DNA of 64,000 nucleotides from positions 1 to 64,000 of the forward strand of contig JAEXIT010000020.1 of the NCBI GenBank assembly GCA_023446155.1, read 5' to 3'. This document shows, piece by piece, positions 53,243 to 62,517 of this stretch. Position numbers and translations under genes: made by a program. The DNA is from Bacteroidota bacterium (lineage in GTDB: Bacteria; Bacteroidota; Bacteroidia; Flavobacteriales; Flavobacteriaceae). The stretch's first letter is position 1, and every line of letters begins with the position of its first letter. Under the pieces are notes generated by a model. That model made no database searches. It saw nothing but the letters and a program-made list of their open reading frames with translations, and was not told where the DNA came from.

Positions 53243-55438
53243 TTAATTGGCTACCTCGCTGATAAACTTAATTCGCATTAGTCGTAACTCTTCGGTATCG
53301 TAATCCCCGTCGAATTCCTTTAAGGCATCCTTAATATTATCCGATTCGGATTCCATAAAATAATCGTGAATCTCTTCTTGTTGATCATCATCTAAAATGT
53401 CATCAATCCAATATTTGATATTCAATTTGGTACCGGAATATACGATCTGCTCCATCTCTTTTAACAGCGCATCCATATCCAGTCCTTTTGATGCCGCGAT
53501 ATCGTTCAATGATAATTTCCGGTCAATATTCTGAATGATATACAGTTTTAAGGCCGAATTGGCTCCTGTAGATTTCACCACCAAATCATCCGGACGAACA
53601 ATATCATTATCCTCCACATAGCGGGCGATCAGCTCTACAAACTCTTTTCCGTATTTTTTCGCTTTGCCTTCTCCAACACCATGAACATTACCCAGCTCTT
53701 CCAGATTAATGGGATACTTTAACGACATATCTTCCAGTGAAGGATCCTGAAACACCACAAATGGTGGCACTCCAATTTTCTTAGCCACTTTTTTACGCAG
53801 GTCTTTCAGCATTCCCATCAGAGCCTCGTCAGCAGTTCCTGAAGATTTGGAAGCGGTTACTACAGCTTCATCGTCCGACTCACTATATTCATGGTCTTCC
53901 GACATCAAAAACGAATTTGGATTTTTAATAAAACCTTCTCCTTTTGATGTCAGTTTTAACACACCGTAGGTCTCAATATCTTTCAACAAAAGACCGTCGA
54001 CCAAAACCTGACGGATCAGTGCCATCCAGTATTTTTCATCAAAATCTTTTCCTTTTCCGAAAAACGATTGCGTATCGGTTTTATGTGCTTTGATTGTCGC
54101 ATTGATCTTACCGATCAGCGTAAATATAATTTCTTTGGATTTGTATAACTGTTTTGTATCGCGAACGGTTTCCAACAATGTCACCACCTGATCCTGTGCT
54201 TCGATTTTCTTTTTCGGATTGCGCACATTATCATCCATGTCGGCACCTTCTCCGTTTACCTCGTCGAATTCTTCTCCGAAATAATGCAACAGGAATTTAC
54301 GACGTGACATCGACGTTTCCGCGTAGGCCACGACTTCCTGTAGCAAGGCAAAACCAATTTCCTGTTCGGCTACCGGTTTCCCCGACATGAATTTTTCGAG
54401 TTTCTCGATATCTTTATACGAGTAGTACGCCACACAATGCCCTTCGCCACCATCGCGTCCGGCTCTACCGGTTTCCTGATAGTAACTCTCGAGCGATTTC
54501 GGAATGTCGTGATGGATCACATAACGCACATCCGGCTTGTCGATTCCCATACCGAAAGCAATGGTTGCCACCACCACTTCCACGTCCTCCATCAGAAACA
54601 TATCCTGATGCTTGGCTCTGGTTTTCGCATCCAGTCCGGCGTGATACGGCACGGCACTAACACCGTTCACCTGTAATACCTGAGCAATTTCCTCAACCTT
54701 TTTACGGCTAAGACAATAGATAACCCCTGATTTCCCTTTATGTTGCTTGATAAAACGAATGATATCGGATTCGACATTTTTCGTTTTGGTTCGCACTTCA
54801 TAGAACAGGTTCGGACGGTTAAAAGACGCTTTAAAAGTATTGGCATCAGCCATATCCAGGTTTTTTAGAATATCCTCCTGAACTTTAGGGGTTGCCGTAG
54901 CGGTTAGTCCGATAACCGGCACATCCCCCAGTTGCTTGATGATATTGCGAAGATTGCGGTATTCCGGTCGGAAATCATGTCCCCATTCGGAAATACAGTG
55001 CGCTTCATCAATCGCCACAAACGACAGGGGCACTTCCCGTAAAAAGTGGACATATTCTTCTTTGGTTAACGATTCGGGGGCCACATACAGCAGCTTCGTC
55101 AATCCGGAAGTAATGTCTTTTTTTACCTGATTAATTTCTGTTTTTGTCAGTGAAGAATTCAACACGTGCGCGACACCTGCTTCTGAGGACAAGCTTCGAA
55201 TGGCATCGACTTGATTCTTCATTAAGGCAATCAACGGCGATACGACGATTGCAGTTCCTTCTAACACCAATGCCGGCAACTGGTAACATAGGGATTTTCC
55301 ACCACCGGTAGGCATGATAACAAAAGTGTTATTACCTGTAATAATACTTCGAACAACGTCCTCCTGTAAACCTTTGAATTGGTTAAAACCAAAATACTTT
55401 TTTAACTCTTTGTGTAAGTCAATTTCGGTTAGTTTCAT
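53243..55438 (-). CDS. recQ: ATP-dependent DNA helicase RecQ
   Basis: A 731-residue 3'-5' helicase for recombination repair. Walker A PTGGGKSL (about 43-50), DEAH 144-147 and QETGRAGRDG are in the helicase core, with the RQC region after it (the zinc-binding Cys pattern is not clear in this form) and an HRDC domain (about 525-600). The long C-terminal extension with another wHTH-like region (about 630-731) is typical of the longer Bacteroidota RecQ. Several RecQ paralogues are usual in this group. The start at 55438 is an ATG; the divergent kdsD starts 87 nt away. Confidence 0.95.
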   Translation of the reverse strand: MKLTEIDLHKELKKYFGFNQFKGLQEDVVRSIITGNNTFVIMPTGGGKSLCYQLPALVLEGTAIVVSPLIALMKNQVDAIRSLSSEAGVAHVLNSSLTKTEINQVKKDITSGLTKLLYVAPESLTKEEYVHFLREVPLSFVAIDEAHCISEWGHDFRPEYRNLRNIIKQLGDVPVIGLTATATPKVQEDILKNLDMADANTFKASFNRPNLFYEVRTKTKNVESDIIRFIKQHKGKSGVIYCLSRKKVEEIAQVLQVNGVSAVPYHAGLDAKTRAKHQDMFLMEDVEVVVATIAFGMGIDKPDVRYVIHHDIPKSLESYYQETGRAGRDGGEGHCVAYYSYKDIEKLEKFMSGKPVAEQEIGFALLQEVVAYAETSMSRRKFLLHYFGEEFDEVNGEGADMDDNVRNPKKKIEAQDQVVTLLETVRDTKQLYKSKEIIFTLIGKINATIKAHKTDTQSFFGKGKDFDEKYWMALIRQVLVDGLLLKDIETYGVLKLTSKGEGFIKNPNSFLMSEDHEYSESDDEAVVTASKSSGTADEALMGMLKDLRKKVAKKIGVPPFVVFQDPSLEDMSLKYPINLEELGNVHGVGEGKAKKYGKEFVELIARYVEDNDIVRPDDLVVKSTGANSALKLYIIQNIDRKLSLNDIAASKGLDMDALLKEMEQIVYSGTKLNIKYWIDDILDDDQQEEIHDYFMESESDNIKDALKEFDGDYDTEELRLMRIKFISEVAN

Positions 55439-55461
55439 TATTTATTATACAGTATTTTACA

Positions 55462-55469
55462 TAAATTTG
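55462..55469 (+). promoter_or_regulatory. -7 element for kdsD
   Basis: TAAATTTG matches TAnnTTTG exactly, about 56 nt before the TTG start codon of kdsD. Confidence 0.55.
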
Positions 55470-55525
55470 CAGAATATAAAGATACAAAAATCTTTCATAC
55501 ACACAAATTTTATAAAACTTCTGAT

Positions 55526-56491
55526 TTGAGCACTATCGAAAGCATTTTGGCTACAGCCAGAAAAACCATACAATCTGAAAGTGAGAGCATTGCAAATCTG
55601 ATCAACTACCTGGATGACGATTTTGCAAAAGCCGTAAACCTGATCTACAACAGCACCGGACGTCTGGTAGTAACCGGCATCGGAAAAAGCGCGATTATCG
55701 CCACCAAAATAGTAGCCACACTGAATTCAACCGGCACCCCGTCGCTGTTTTTACACGCCGCCGAGGCGATACATGGCGATTTGGGAATGGTACAACCCGG
55801 CGATGTGGTGATTTGCATTTCCAAAAGCGGAAACAGCCCGGAAATAAAAGTTCTGGTTCCGCTGTTAAAACGCTTTGGCAATCCATTGATCGGAATGACC
55901 GCCAGCAAGTCGTCATTCTTAGCCAAAGAATCCGATTACGTTTTAAATGCTTATGTGGAAGCCGAAGCCTGTCCGAACAACCTGGCTCCCACCAACAGTA
56001 CGACCGCGCAACTTGTTTTGGGCGATGCTCTGGCCGTGTGTTTGATGGAACTTCGCAATTTTAAAAGCGAGGATTTTGCCAAATACCATCCCGGTGGTGC
56101 TTTGGGTAAAAAATTACTCCTACGCGTAAGTGATATGCTGGATGCAACCCACAAACCGGTGGTTAGCCCGGATGCGAGCATCAAAACCGTGATTATGGAA
56201 ATTTCCGAAAAACGACTGGGCGTAACCGCGGTAGTCGAAAACGGCAAAATCATTGGCATCATTACCGACGGTGACATCCGACGTATGTTAAACAACAGAG
56301 ACTCTTTTGGTGATCTGACCGCCAAAGATATTATGACCCAAAATCCAAAAATGGTCAAACCTACCGATATGGTTGTTGACGCGTTCAACATCATGGAAAA
56401 CAACTCCATCACGCAGCTGGTCGTGGCTAACGAAGGAGACTATATCGGTATCATTCATATTCACGACATTTTAAAAGAGGGCATTATCTAA
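55526..56491 (+). CDS. kdsD: Arabinose-5-phosphate isomerase (KpsF/GutQ family)
   Basis: Converts ribulose-5-phosphate to arabinose-5-phosphate, the first step to KDO in lipopolysaccharide. The 321-residue protein has an N-terminal SIS domain (TGIGKSAIIATKI and CISKSGNSPEIK, the sugar-phosphate site) and two CBS domains after about residue 200 (VTAVVENGKIIGIITDGDIRR). The start is TTG at 55526; no in-frame ATG lies upstream. The stop overlaps the tatC ATG by one base (TAATG), linking it to the tatC-CMD operon. A kpsF-capsule role is an alternative. Confidence 0.93.
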   Translation: MSTIESILATARKTIQSESESIANLINYLDDDFAKAVNLIYNSTGRLVVTGIGKSAIIATKIVATLNSTGTPSLFLHAAEAIHGDLGMVQPGDVVICISKSGNSPEIKVLVPLLKRFGNPLIGMTASKSSFLAKESDYVLNAYVEAEACPNNLAPTNSTTAQLVLGDALAVCLMELRNFKSEDFAKYHPGGALGKKLLLRVSDMLDATHKPVVSPDASIKTVIMEISEKRLGVTAVVENGKIIGIITDGDIRRMLNNRDSFGDLTAKDIMTQNPKMVKPTDMVVDAFNIMENNSITQLVVANEGDYIGIIHIHDILKEGII

Positions 56492-57309
56492 TGGGAAAGA
56501 AAAAAAGCATGAAAGAGATGTCGTTTCTGGATCATCTGGAAGAACTCCGTTGGCTCCTGATACGAAGCACAATTGCCATACTAGTAGGAGGATGCGTAGC
56601 GTATTATTACAGTGATTTTATTTTCGACTCGGTTATATTTGGTCCGAAAGACGGTAATTTTGTAACCTACCGTTTTTTCTGTGAATTGGCTCAGAAATAC
56701 GATTTGGACAAAAGTTTTTGTTTGACGGAACTTCCGTTCGAATTACAAAACCGTACGATGGAAGGTCAGTTTGCGATGTTAATCTGGACTTCGATAACCG
56801 TTGGATTTATCCTGGCTTTCCCGTTTATTTTATGGGAGCTATGGAAATTTATCAGCCCGGCCTTATACGAAAAAGAAAAACGCAACGCCCGATACTTTAT
56901 TTTTGTATCGTCACTGCTCTTTTTCCTCGGGGTGATGTTTGGTTATTTTGTGATCACTCCTCTGTCGATTAACTTTCTGGCCAACCTGACCATCAGTAAA
57001 TTCGTAGTCAACTCGATCGACATCCAATCCTATATCGGACTGGTAAAATCCACATCCCTATCGACCGGATTGGTTTTCGAATTACCGATTGTAATTTATT
57101 TCCTGTCCCGATTGGGTATTGTGACCCCAAACTTTTTAAGAACCTACCGGAAATACGCCTACGTTGTTATTTTGATCATCGCGGCTATTGTAACACCACC
57201 GGACGTCATCAGTCAGATTATCGTAACCATACCATTGGTTATCCTATACGAACTGAGCATCTTTATCTCCAAATTTGTAACTAAGAAAGAAGAACTGAAA
57301 AACACATAA
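56491..57309 (+). CDS. tatC: Sec-independent protein translocase TatC
   Basis: A 272-residue inner-membrane protein with six membrane spans, the twin-arginine signal-peptide receptor of the Tat system. The N-terminal motif SFLDHLEELRWLL and the FPFILWELWKFI(S)PALYEKEKR region are the conserved family motifs. tatA is not in this window. The gene is translationally coupled to kdsD, and the CMD-family gene follows after 2 nt. Confidence 0.95.
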   Translation: MGKKKSMKEMSFLDHLEELRWLLIRSTIAILVGGCVAYYYSDFIFDSVIFGPKDGNFVTYRFFCELAQKYDLDKSFCLTELPFELQNRTMEGQFAMLIWTSITVGFILAFPFILWELWKFISPALYEKEKRNARYFIFVSSLLFFLGVMFGYFVITPLSINFLANLTISKFVVNSIDIQSYIGLVKSTSLSTGLVFELPIVIYFLSRLGIVTPNFLRTYRKYAYVVILIIAAIVTPPDVISQIIVTIPLVILYELSIFISKFVTKKEELKNT

Positions 57310-57311
57310 CC

Positions 57312-57656
57312 ATGGCCGATTTAGTACAGGAATTCAACGATTACCGTTCTAAAATGAACGAGAAGTTGTTAAACGACAACAATAAGATCATCAAACGTAT
57401 CTTTAATCTGGACACCAATGCTTATATGGAAGGTGCTTTGGATGTGAAGACCAAAGAATTACTAGGATTGGTTGCATCGGCTGTATTGCGTTGCGACGAC
57501 TGTATCAAATACCACCTGGAAACGGCATACAAAAACGGAATCACCCGCGAGGAAATGATGGAAGCCATGGGAATCGCCACATTAGTTGGCGGAACGATTG
57601 TTATTCCACATTTGCGACGTGCTTACGAATTCTGGGAAGCTTTAGAAAATAATTAA
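57312..57656 (+). CDS. Carboxymuconolactone decarboxylase (CMD) family protein
   Basis: A 114-residue, all-helical protein of the AhpD/CMD family. The redox motif RCDDCIKYH (C61, C64, H68) is intact, so it likely has peroxidase or alkylhydroperoxidase activity rather than the decarboxylase activity. It starts at 57312, 2 nt after tatC, and is the last gene of the kdsD-tatC unit. Confidence 0.92.
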   Translation: MADLVQEFNDYRSKMNEKLLNDNNKIIKRIFNLDTNAYMEGALDVKTKELLGLVASAVLRCDDCIKYHLETAYKNGITREEMMEAMGIATLVGGTIVIPHLRRAYEFWEALENN

Positions 57657-57754
57657 TTGTTAATTTATTCCGCATTTACGCCTTTATTTGTTTATTTGCA
57701 AGGCGTTTATAAGGCATAATACACGACCTCACGCAATTTTATACGACTATAAGA

Positions 57755-58495
57755 ATGAAATTAAGAGCTGAAAACCTAATTAAAACCTACAAGAAAAGAA
57801 GCGTTGTAAAGGGCATTTCCGTAGAAGTGAACCAAGGGGAAATCGTAGGATTATTAGGTCCGAACGGTGCCGGAAAAACCACTTCTTTCTACATGATTGT
57901 AGGACTGGTAAAACCAAACAGCGGAAACATTTACCTGGACGACATGAACATTACCGACTTCCCGATGTACAAACGGGCACAAAACGGTATTGGTTACTTG
58001 GCGCAGGAAGCTTCTGTTTTCAGAAAGTTAAGCATCGAAGACAACATTATGAGCGTACTGCAACTAACCAAGTTATCCAAACAGGAGCAGGAAGCCAAAA
58101 TGGAATCACTAATCGATGAGTTCAGCTTACAACATATCCGCACCAACCGTGGCGACTTACTTTCCGGAGGGGAACGACGTCGTACCGAAATCGCACGTGC
58201 TTTGGCAACCGATCCGAAATTTATCTTATTGGATGAGCCATTTGCCGGTGTCGATCCGGTAGCGGTAGAAGACATTCAGCGTATTGTAGCACAGTTAAAA
58301 AATAAAAATATCGGAATTTTGATTACCGACCACAACGTACAGGAAACCCTTGCAATTACCGACAAAACCTATCTGATGTTTGAAGGAGGTATTCTAAAAG
58401 CCGGTGTTCCGGAAGAATTGGCCGAAGACGAAATGGTACGTAAAGTATACCTCGGACAAAACTTCGAGTTACGCCGTAAGAAATTAGAATTTTAA
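57755..58495 (+). CDS. lptB: LPS export ABC transporter ATP-binding protein LptB
   Basis: ATPase of the LptBFG complex that extracts lipopolysaccharide and drives it to the outer membrane. The 246-residue protein has Walker A GPNGAGKTT at about 35-43, the signature LLSGGERRRTEIARAL, Walker B FILLDEPFAG and the switch His in ITDHNV. GYLAQEASVFRKL (the Q-loop region) is the LptB-type sequence. It fits with kdsD nearby in LPS synthesis. The terminator at 58501-58534 follows immediately. Confidence 0.96.
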   Translation: MKLRAENLIKTYKKRSVVKGISVEVNQGEIVGLLGPNGAGKTTSFYMIVGLVKPNSGNIYLDDMNITDFPMYKRAQNGIGYLAQEASVFRKLSIEDNIMSVLQLTKLSKQEQEAKMESLIDEFSLQHIRTNRGDLLSGGERRRTEIARALATDPKFILLDEPFAGVDPVAVEDIQRIVAQLKNKNIGILITDHNVQETLAITDKTYLMFEGGILKAGVPEELAEDEMVRKVYLGQNFELRRKKLEF

Positions 58496-58500
58496 ATAAA

Positions 58501-58534
58501 AAAATAAGGGTTATCAAATGATAACCCTTATTTT
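58501..58534. terminator. Convergent terminator
   Basis: AAAATAAGGGTTATC (58501-58515) and GATAACCCTTATTTT (58520-58534) form a perfect 15-bp stem around AAAT. It ends lptB and contains the stop codon of the converging GH25 gene. Confidence 0.9.
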
Positions 58535-59406
58535 TTTATCGTAATCGCCCGGAGATCTTCGCCATTTCCATTAAAAACATTGATATCCACCAGGCCTTTT
58601 ATACCACTAACTTCGGCTTGTTCTGTAAATTGCCACAACAGCCATTCGTCTTTTATATTTTCGACAAAAAAGTTATAATTCGCAATCCAGAATTGGTAGC
58701 CTTTAAACTCGTCTTTTAAAAAATCCTTATAATAACTCTCGCCCGAATAGATAATCGGTTTTACCTTATAATGACGTTCCACTCGTTTAAGCCAACGCTT
58801 TAAACCTACTTTCAGACTATCCATCGACTGACCTTCAGGAAGTTTTTCGATATCCAAAACCGGAGGAAAATCACCTTTCTGCAATTTTACCGTTTTGATA
58901 AACAACTCTGCCTGTTCCAGCGAATTTTCATTAGGTCGGTAGTAATGGTATGCGCCACGAACAAAATGATGCTTCTTGGCCGCCTTCCAGTTTTCGTCAA
59001 ATCGGCCATCCACATAGTCTTTCCCGGCAGTCGAACGAATAAAGACAAAACTAAGCGGAAACTCCCCTTCCATTTTATCGATCGCCTCCCAATCGATTTT
59101 ATCCTGATATTCCGACACATCAAAACCGACGAGTTTGGTATCATGCCGACTTAGAATTTCAAAAATACGGACATCGGCTATTTTACGTTCCTCGGCACTT
59201 AGCGTTCCAGCCACCTTATCGGTTTTAAATCCCAGATAATACAGAAAACCATTGCGATACTGATAAACCGTCGCAACCAAAGTAATTGCCAGCGCTATCG
59301 CCGCAACATATAAAATGATTTTCCCGGTTGAAAAGCGCTTTTTAGATTTTGCTTTTGAACTCCGGGAAGCAGTTGGTCTTTTTCGAGGAGCAGTACGCTT
59401 TTTCAT
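58528..59406 (-). CDS. GH25 family lysozyme-like muramidase
   Basis: A 292-residue protein with a Lys/Arg-rich N-terminus and one membrane anchor (about 27-46, KIILYVAAIALAITLVATVY), then a GH25 barrel. Catalytic-region motifs FDVSEYQDKIDWEAI, FVFIRSTAGKDYVD, GAYHYYRP and PPVLDIEKLP (Asp and Glu of the active site) are present. It cleaves peptidoglycan outside the inner membrane. It begins 5 nt after pssA. The stop codon lies in the terminator stem. Confidence 0.92.
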   Translation of the reverse strand: MKKRTAPRKRPTASRSSKAKSKKRFSTGKIILYVAAIALAITLVATVYQYRNGFLYYLGFKTDKVAGTLSAEERKIADVRIFEILSRHDTKLVGFDVSEYQDKIDWEAIDKMEGEFPLSFVFIRSTAGKDYVDGRFDENWKAAKKHHFVRGAYHYYRPNENSLEQAELFIKTVKLQKGDFPPVLDIEKLPEGQSMDSLKVGLKRWLKRVERHYKVKPIIYSGESYYKDFLKDEFKGYQFWIANYNFFVENIKDEWLLWQFTEQAEVSGIKGLVDINVFNGNGEDLRAITIKK

Positions 59407-59411
59407 TGGGT

Positions 59412-60161
59412 TTAAGCAGTTTTGACTCCTTGGCTTCGTTTATTGATAATTACCGAAAGTAACACATAAAACAAAATGATCATCGGAATCCCTAAATACT
59501 GGAAGAAAATCAGGAACAAGGCCGAAACAATCATAAACAGTATTTGTGTTTTATTATTCTCCCAACTAAAGTATTTCACTTTTAACGAAAACAAAGGAAT
59601 TTCGGCATTTAGAATATACGCACTAAACAAGCTGATTCCTACTAAAACATATGGATTACTCAACAGATTCGAAAGTATTTCGAACTGATTATCGAATAAA
59701 ATCATCGGCAAACTCATGATTAACAAAGCATTTGCAGGTGTTGGCAATCCGATAAACGAATCCGTCTGACGCGTATCGATATTAAACTTCGCCAATCGGT
59801 AGCACGATCCTAAAGTGATCAAAAATCCAAGGTAGGGAACAATACCCATATAGAAGGTTTCCGGTGTCAGGTTATAATCCGGTTGGTTTTCCTGAATATC
59901 GGCCAACATTTTATACATCACCACACCCGGAACCACGCCACTGGTTACCATATCGGCCAGGGAATCCAATTGTACGCCAAGCGGACTTTGTACTTTTAGC
60001 AATCGGGCAAAAAAGCCATCCCAAAAATCAAAAAATATACCCACACAAACACAGGAAAAAGCTTCGTTATAATTTCCGTTAAAGGCGTGAATCAAAGCAA
60101 AGATTCCGGCAGAAAGATTTAAAAGCGTAATAACATTGGGAATGTGTTTCTTTACAGACAT
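59412..60161 (-). CDS. pssA: CDP-diacylglycerol--serine O-phosphatidyltransferase
   Basis: Makes phosphatidylserine, the precursor of phosphatidylethanolamine. The 249-residue membrane protein carries the CDP-alcohol phosphotransferase motif exactly: D48-G49, A52-R53, G62, D66, D70. It has about seven hydrophobic segments, as in the gram-positive-type enzyme. A TACCTTTG -7 element lies at 60228-60235 on the minus strand. The GH25 gene follows after 5 nt, so they are one operon. Confidence 0.95.
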   Translation of the reverse strand: MSVKKHIPNVITLLNLSAGIFALIHAFNGNYNEAFSCVCVGIFFDFWDGFFARLLKVQSPLGVQLDSLADMVTSGVVPGVVMYKMLADIQENQPDYNLTPETFYMGIVPYLGFLITLGSCYRLAKFNIDTRQTDSFIGLPTPANALLIMSLPMILFDNQFEILSNLLSNPYVLVGISLFSAYILNAEIPLFSLKVKYFSWENNKTQILFMIVSALFLIFFQYLGIPMIILFYVLLSVIINKRSQGVKTA

Positions 60162-60227
60162 ATAGATATCGTTTTTTAAGAGGTATTGGAACTCTCGTCA
60201 CAAGAGACCAAATTACAAATTTTATGA

Positions 60228-60235
60228 CAAAGGTA
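60228..60235 (-). promoter_or_regulatory. -7 element for the pssA operon
   Basis: CAAAGGTA on the plus strand is TACCTTTG on the minus strand, an exact TAnnTTTG match about 66 nt before the ATG. Confidence 0.5.
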
Positions 60236-60302
60236 ATACAATAAGTTAATACAAAATAGAGTTTAGTATTTGAGATTTTTATTTCATATTTGTATAAAAT
60301 AA

Positions 60303-61379
60303 ATGGCTTTGAAAAAAACCTTATTACTATTATTTCTTTTATTTCAGTTTCTTTCTTACAGTCAGTCCATTAGAAAGTATTCCAACGAATTTATGAATAT
60401 TGGTGTGGATGCCGCTGCTTTGGGAATGGCCAATGCCGTTGTAGCCCATAGTGCCGATGTAAATTCCGGATATTGGAATCCCGCCGGACTGTTAAAAGTG
60501 GAAGGAAAACAGATAAGCCTGATGCACGCCAGTTACTTTGCCAATATAGCACAGTACGATTATGCCGGTTTCGCTATGAAAATTGACGAACGTAGTGCTT
60601 TGGGCGTATCCCTGATCCGTTTTGGGGTTGATGACATTCTGAATACCACACAATTAATCGACAGTCAGGGAAATATTGATTATAACCGAATCAGTTTGTT
60701 TTCGGCCGCCGATTATGGTTTAACGTTTTCCTATGCACGCGCCCTACCGTTAGACGGTTTTAATTATGGTGTGAACGCCAAGATTATCCGCCGTGTCATT
60801 GGCGATTTTGCCAGTTCCTGGGGCTTTGGATTTGATTTGGGAATTCAGTACGAAAAAAACGATTGGAAAGTGGGTTTAATGGTCCGCGATATTACTACGA
60901 CCTACAACGTATGGACTATTGATCAAGATGCCTACAACCAAATAAAAGAAGCCGTACCGGGCGAAAATCAGGAAGCTCCGGAAACCACCGAAATCACCCT
61001 TCCGAAAGTACAACTCGGACTTTCCAAGAAATTCATCATCCGTTATGATTACAGCATTCTGGCAGCGACACAACTTAACATGCGCTTTGCCCGAACCAAC
61101 GATATTATTTCGACCAATGCCGTGAGTATCGATCCGGCGGCCGGTTTTGAATTTGGCTATACCGACCTGGTTTTTCTACGTGCCGGTGTGGGTAACTTCC
61201 AAAATGTTAAACAAATAGACAATTCCGAAAAACTGAATTTCCAACCCAACCTCGGCCTTGGTTTTAAATACAAAGGCATCCAGGTGGATTATGCACTAAC
61301 CGATATTGGCGATCAAAGCGTGGCTTTGTATTCCAATATCTTTTCTTTAAAAGTGGATTTAGGCATTTTCAGCAGATAA
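60303..61379 (+). CDS. PorV/PorQ-family outer-membrane protein
   Basis: A 358-residue outer-membrane beta-barrel protein with a signal peptide (ending SYSQS, about residue 20). NEFMNIGVDAAALGMANAVV and ADVNSGYWNPAGLLKVE are the characteristic N-terminal signatures of the PorV/PorQ family, involved in type IX secretion or other outer-membrane functions. The C-terminal half alternates polar and aromatic residues as in barrels. Whether it is the T9SS PorV shuttle cannot be decided. It is 16 nt upstream of the DUF4105 gene, so it leads that pair. Confidence 0.85.
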   Translation: MALKKTLLLLFLLFQFLSYSQSIRKYSNEFMNIGVDAAALGMANAVVAHSADVNSGYWNPAGLLKVEGKQISLMHASYFANIAQYDYAGFAMKIDERSALGVSLIRFGVDDILNTTQLIDSQGNIDYNRISLFSAADYGLTFSYARALPLDGFNYGVNAKIIRRVIGDFASSWGFGFDLGIQYEKNDWKVGLMVRDITTTYNVWTIDQDAYNQIKEAVPGENQEAPETTEITLPKVQLGLSKKFIIRYDYSILAATQLNMRFARTNDIISTNAVSIDPAAGFEFGYTDLVFLRAGVGNFQNVKQIDNSEKLNFQPNLGLGFKYKGIQVDYALTDIGDQSVALYSNIFSLKVDLGIFSR

Positions 61380-61395
61380 CTTAACACCGTAAACC

Positions 61396-62517
61396 ATGCG
61401 TTCCTTTACCTTTTCAATTCTGACTTTATTTTTACTGTTTACTCATACGGTCTCCGCACAAACCAATTTATTAGTATCCGATCAAACAGAAGTCAGCTTG
61501 TTAACCTGTGGTTCCGGAAATCAGTTACACTCTCTTTTCGGACATACGGCACTACGGATTCACAACATACAAAATGGCGTGGATGTGGTTTTTAACTACG
61601 GTGCTTTCGATTTTAGCACACCTAATTTTTATATGAAGTTTGTTAAAGGTGATATGCAATACTTTGTCGCCACCGGTTCGTATGACGAATTTATTCAGAA
61701 TTACCAATATGAAAACCGTACGGTTTACGAGCAAAAACTAAACCTGACACCCGAACAGCAACAGCAGTTGATCAACGATTTGGTTATGGTTCTTTCATCC
61801 GATCAGAAATTCTATACCTATAAATTTATCGACCGCAACTGTACCACTATGGTTGCCGAACGGATCAACAGCTTACTAAAAACAGCCATCAGCACCGATA
61901 TTCCGGATACCAAAAAAGATTACCGTACGATATTGAATTCCTATCTGGCGAATAGCTTTTATGAAAAACTGGGGATCAACCTTATTTTCGGCGCGAAAGT
62001 CGACAAACAGTCGGATAAACTATTCTTACCGCTGGAACTGATGGAAGGTGTTTCCAAAACCAAAGCAGGCGCAACACCATTGGCTTCCGAAACCGTTACC
62101 GTATACCAACAACAAACAACCGACACTTCCGGTTCCCTTTGGAACAACATCTATACGTTTCTAGCTGCTCTGGCGTTGTTTGTGGCATTTGCTCATAAAA
62201 AAGCGGTTGCAACAAGCTACTTTGCAATTATGGGATTGATGGGCTTGTTTTTCGCGTTGGTAGGCTTTTATTCTTTCCACGAAGAAGTATCGGCCAATTA
62301 CAATACTTTGGTGATTAGTCCACTATTTCTTCTATCCTTATTCTTTTTACTCGCTAAAAACAAAAAAGGATTCCAAATCAGTGCTTATATTCATTTTGCT
62401 ACAATGCTGGCCTTTATTGGCTATGCATTTAACAAAGACCACTTCCTATTGATGCTTCCGATTATCGTAGCCAATACGGCGATTCTAATCCGCTTACTTC
62501 GAAAAGAAAAGTTATAA
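61396..62517 (+). CDS. DUF4105-type membrane protein (Lnb-like)
   Basis: A 373-residue protein. The signal peptide (1-22) ends VSAQ. The first 200 residues form a domain with GSGNQLHSLFGHTALRIH and KFIDRNCTTMVAERI (His and Cys), resembling the DUF4105/Lnb N-acyltransferase-like domain; the C-terminal 120 residues are hydrophobic, with four or five membrane segments. The role may be in lipoprotein or lipid modification, but this is an inference from family naming. Its stop codon abuts the stop of the converging sugar transferase gene with no intervening base. Confidence 0.8.
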   Translation: MRSFTFSILTLFLLFTHTVSAQTNLLVSDQTEVSLLTCGSGNQLHSLFGHTALRIHNIQNGVDVVFNYGAFDFSTPNFYMKFVKGDMQYFVATGSYDEFIQNYQYENRTVYEQKLNLTPEQQQQLINDLVMVLSSDQKFYTYKFIDRNCTTMVAERINSLLKTAISTDIPDTKKDYRTILNSYLANSFYEKLGINLIFGAKVDKQSDKLFLPLELMEGVSKTKAGATPLASETVTVYQQQTTDTSGSLWNNIYTFLAALALFVAFAHKKAVATSYFAIMGLMGLFFALVGFYSFHEEVSANYNTLVISPLFLLSLFFLLAKNKKGFQISAYIHFATMLAFIGYAFNKDHFLLMLPIIVANTAILIRLLRKEKL

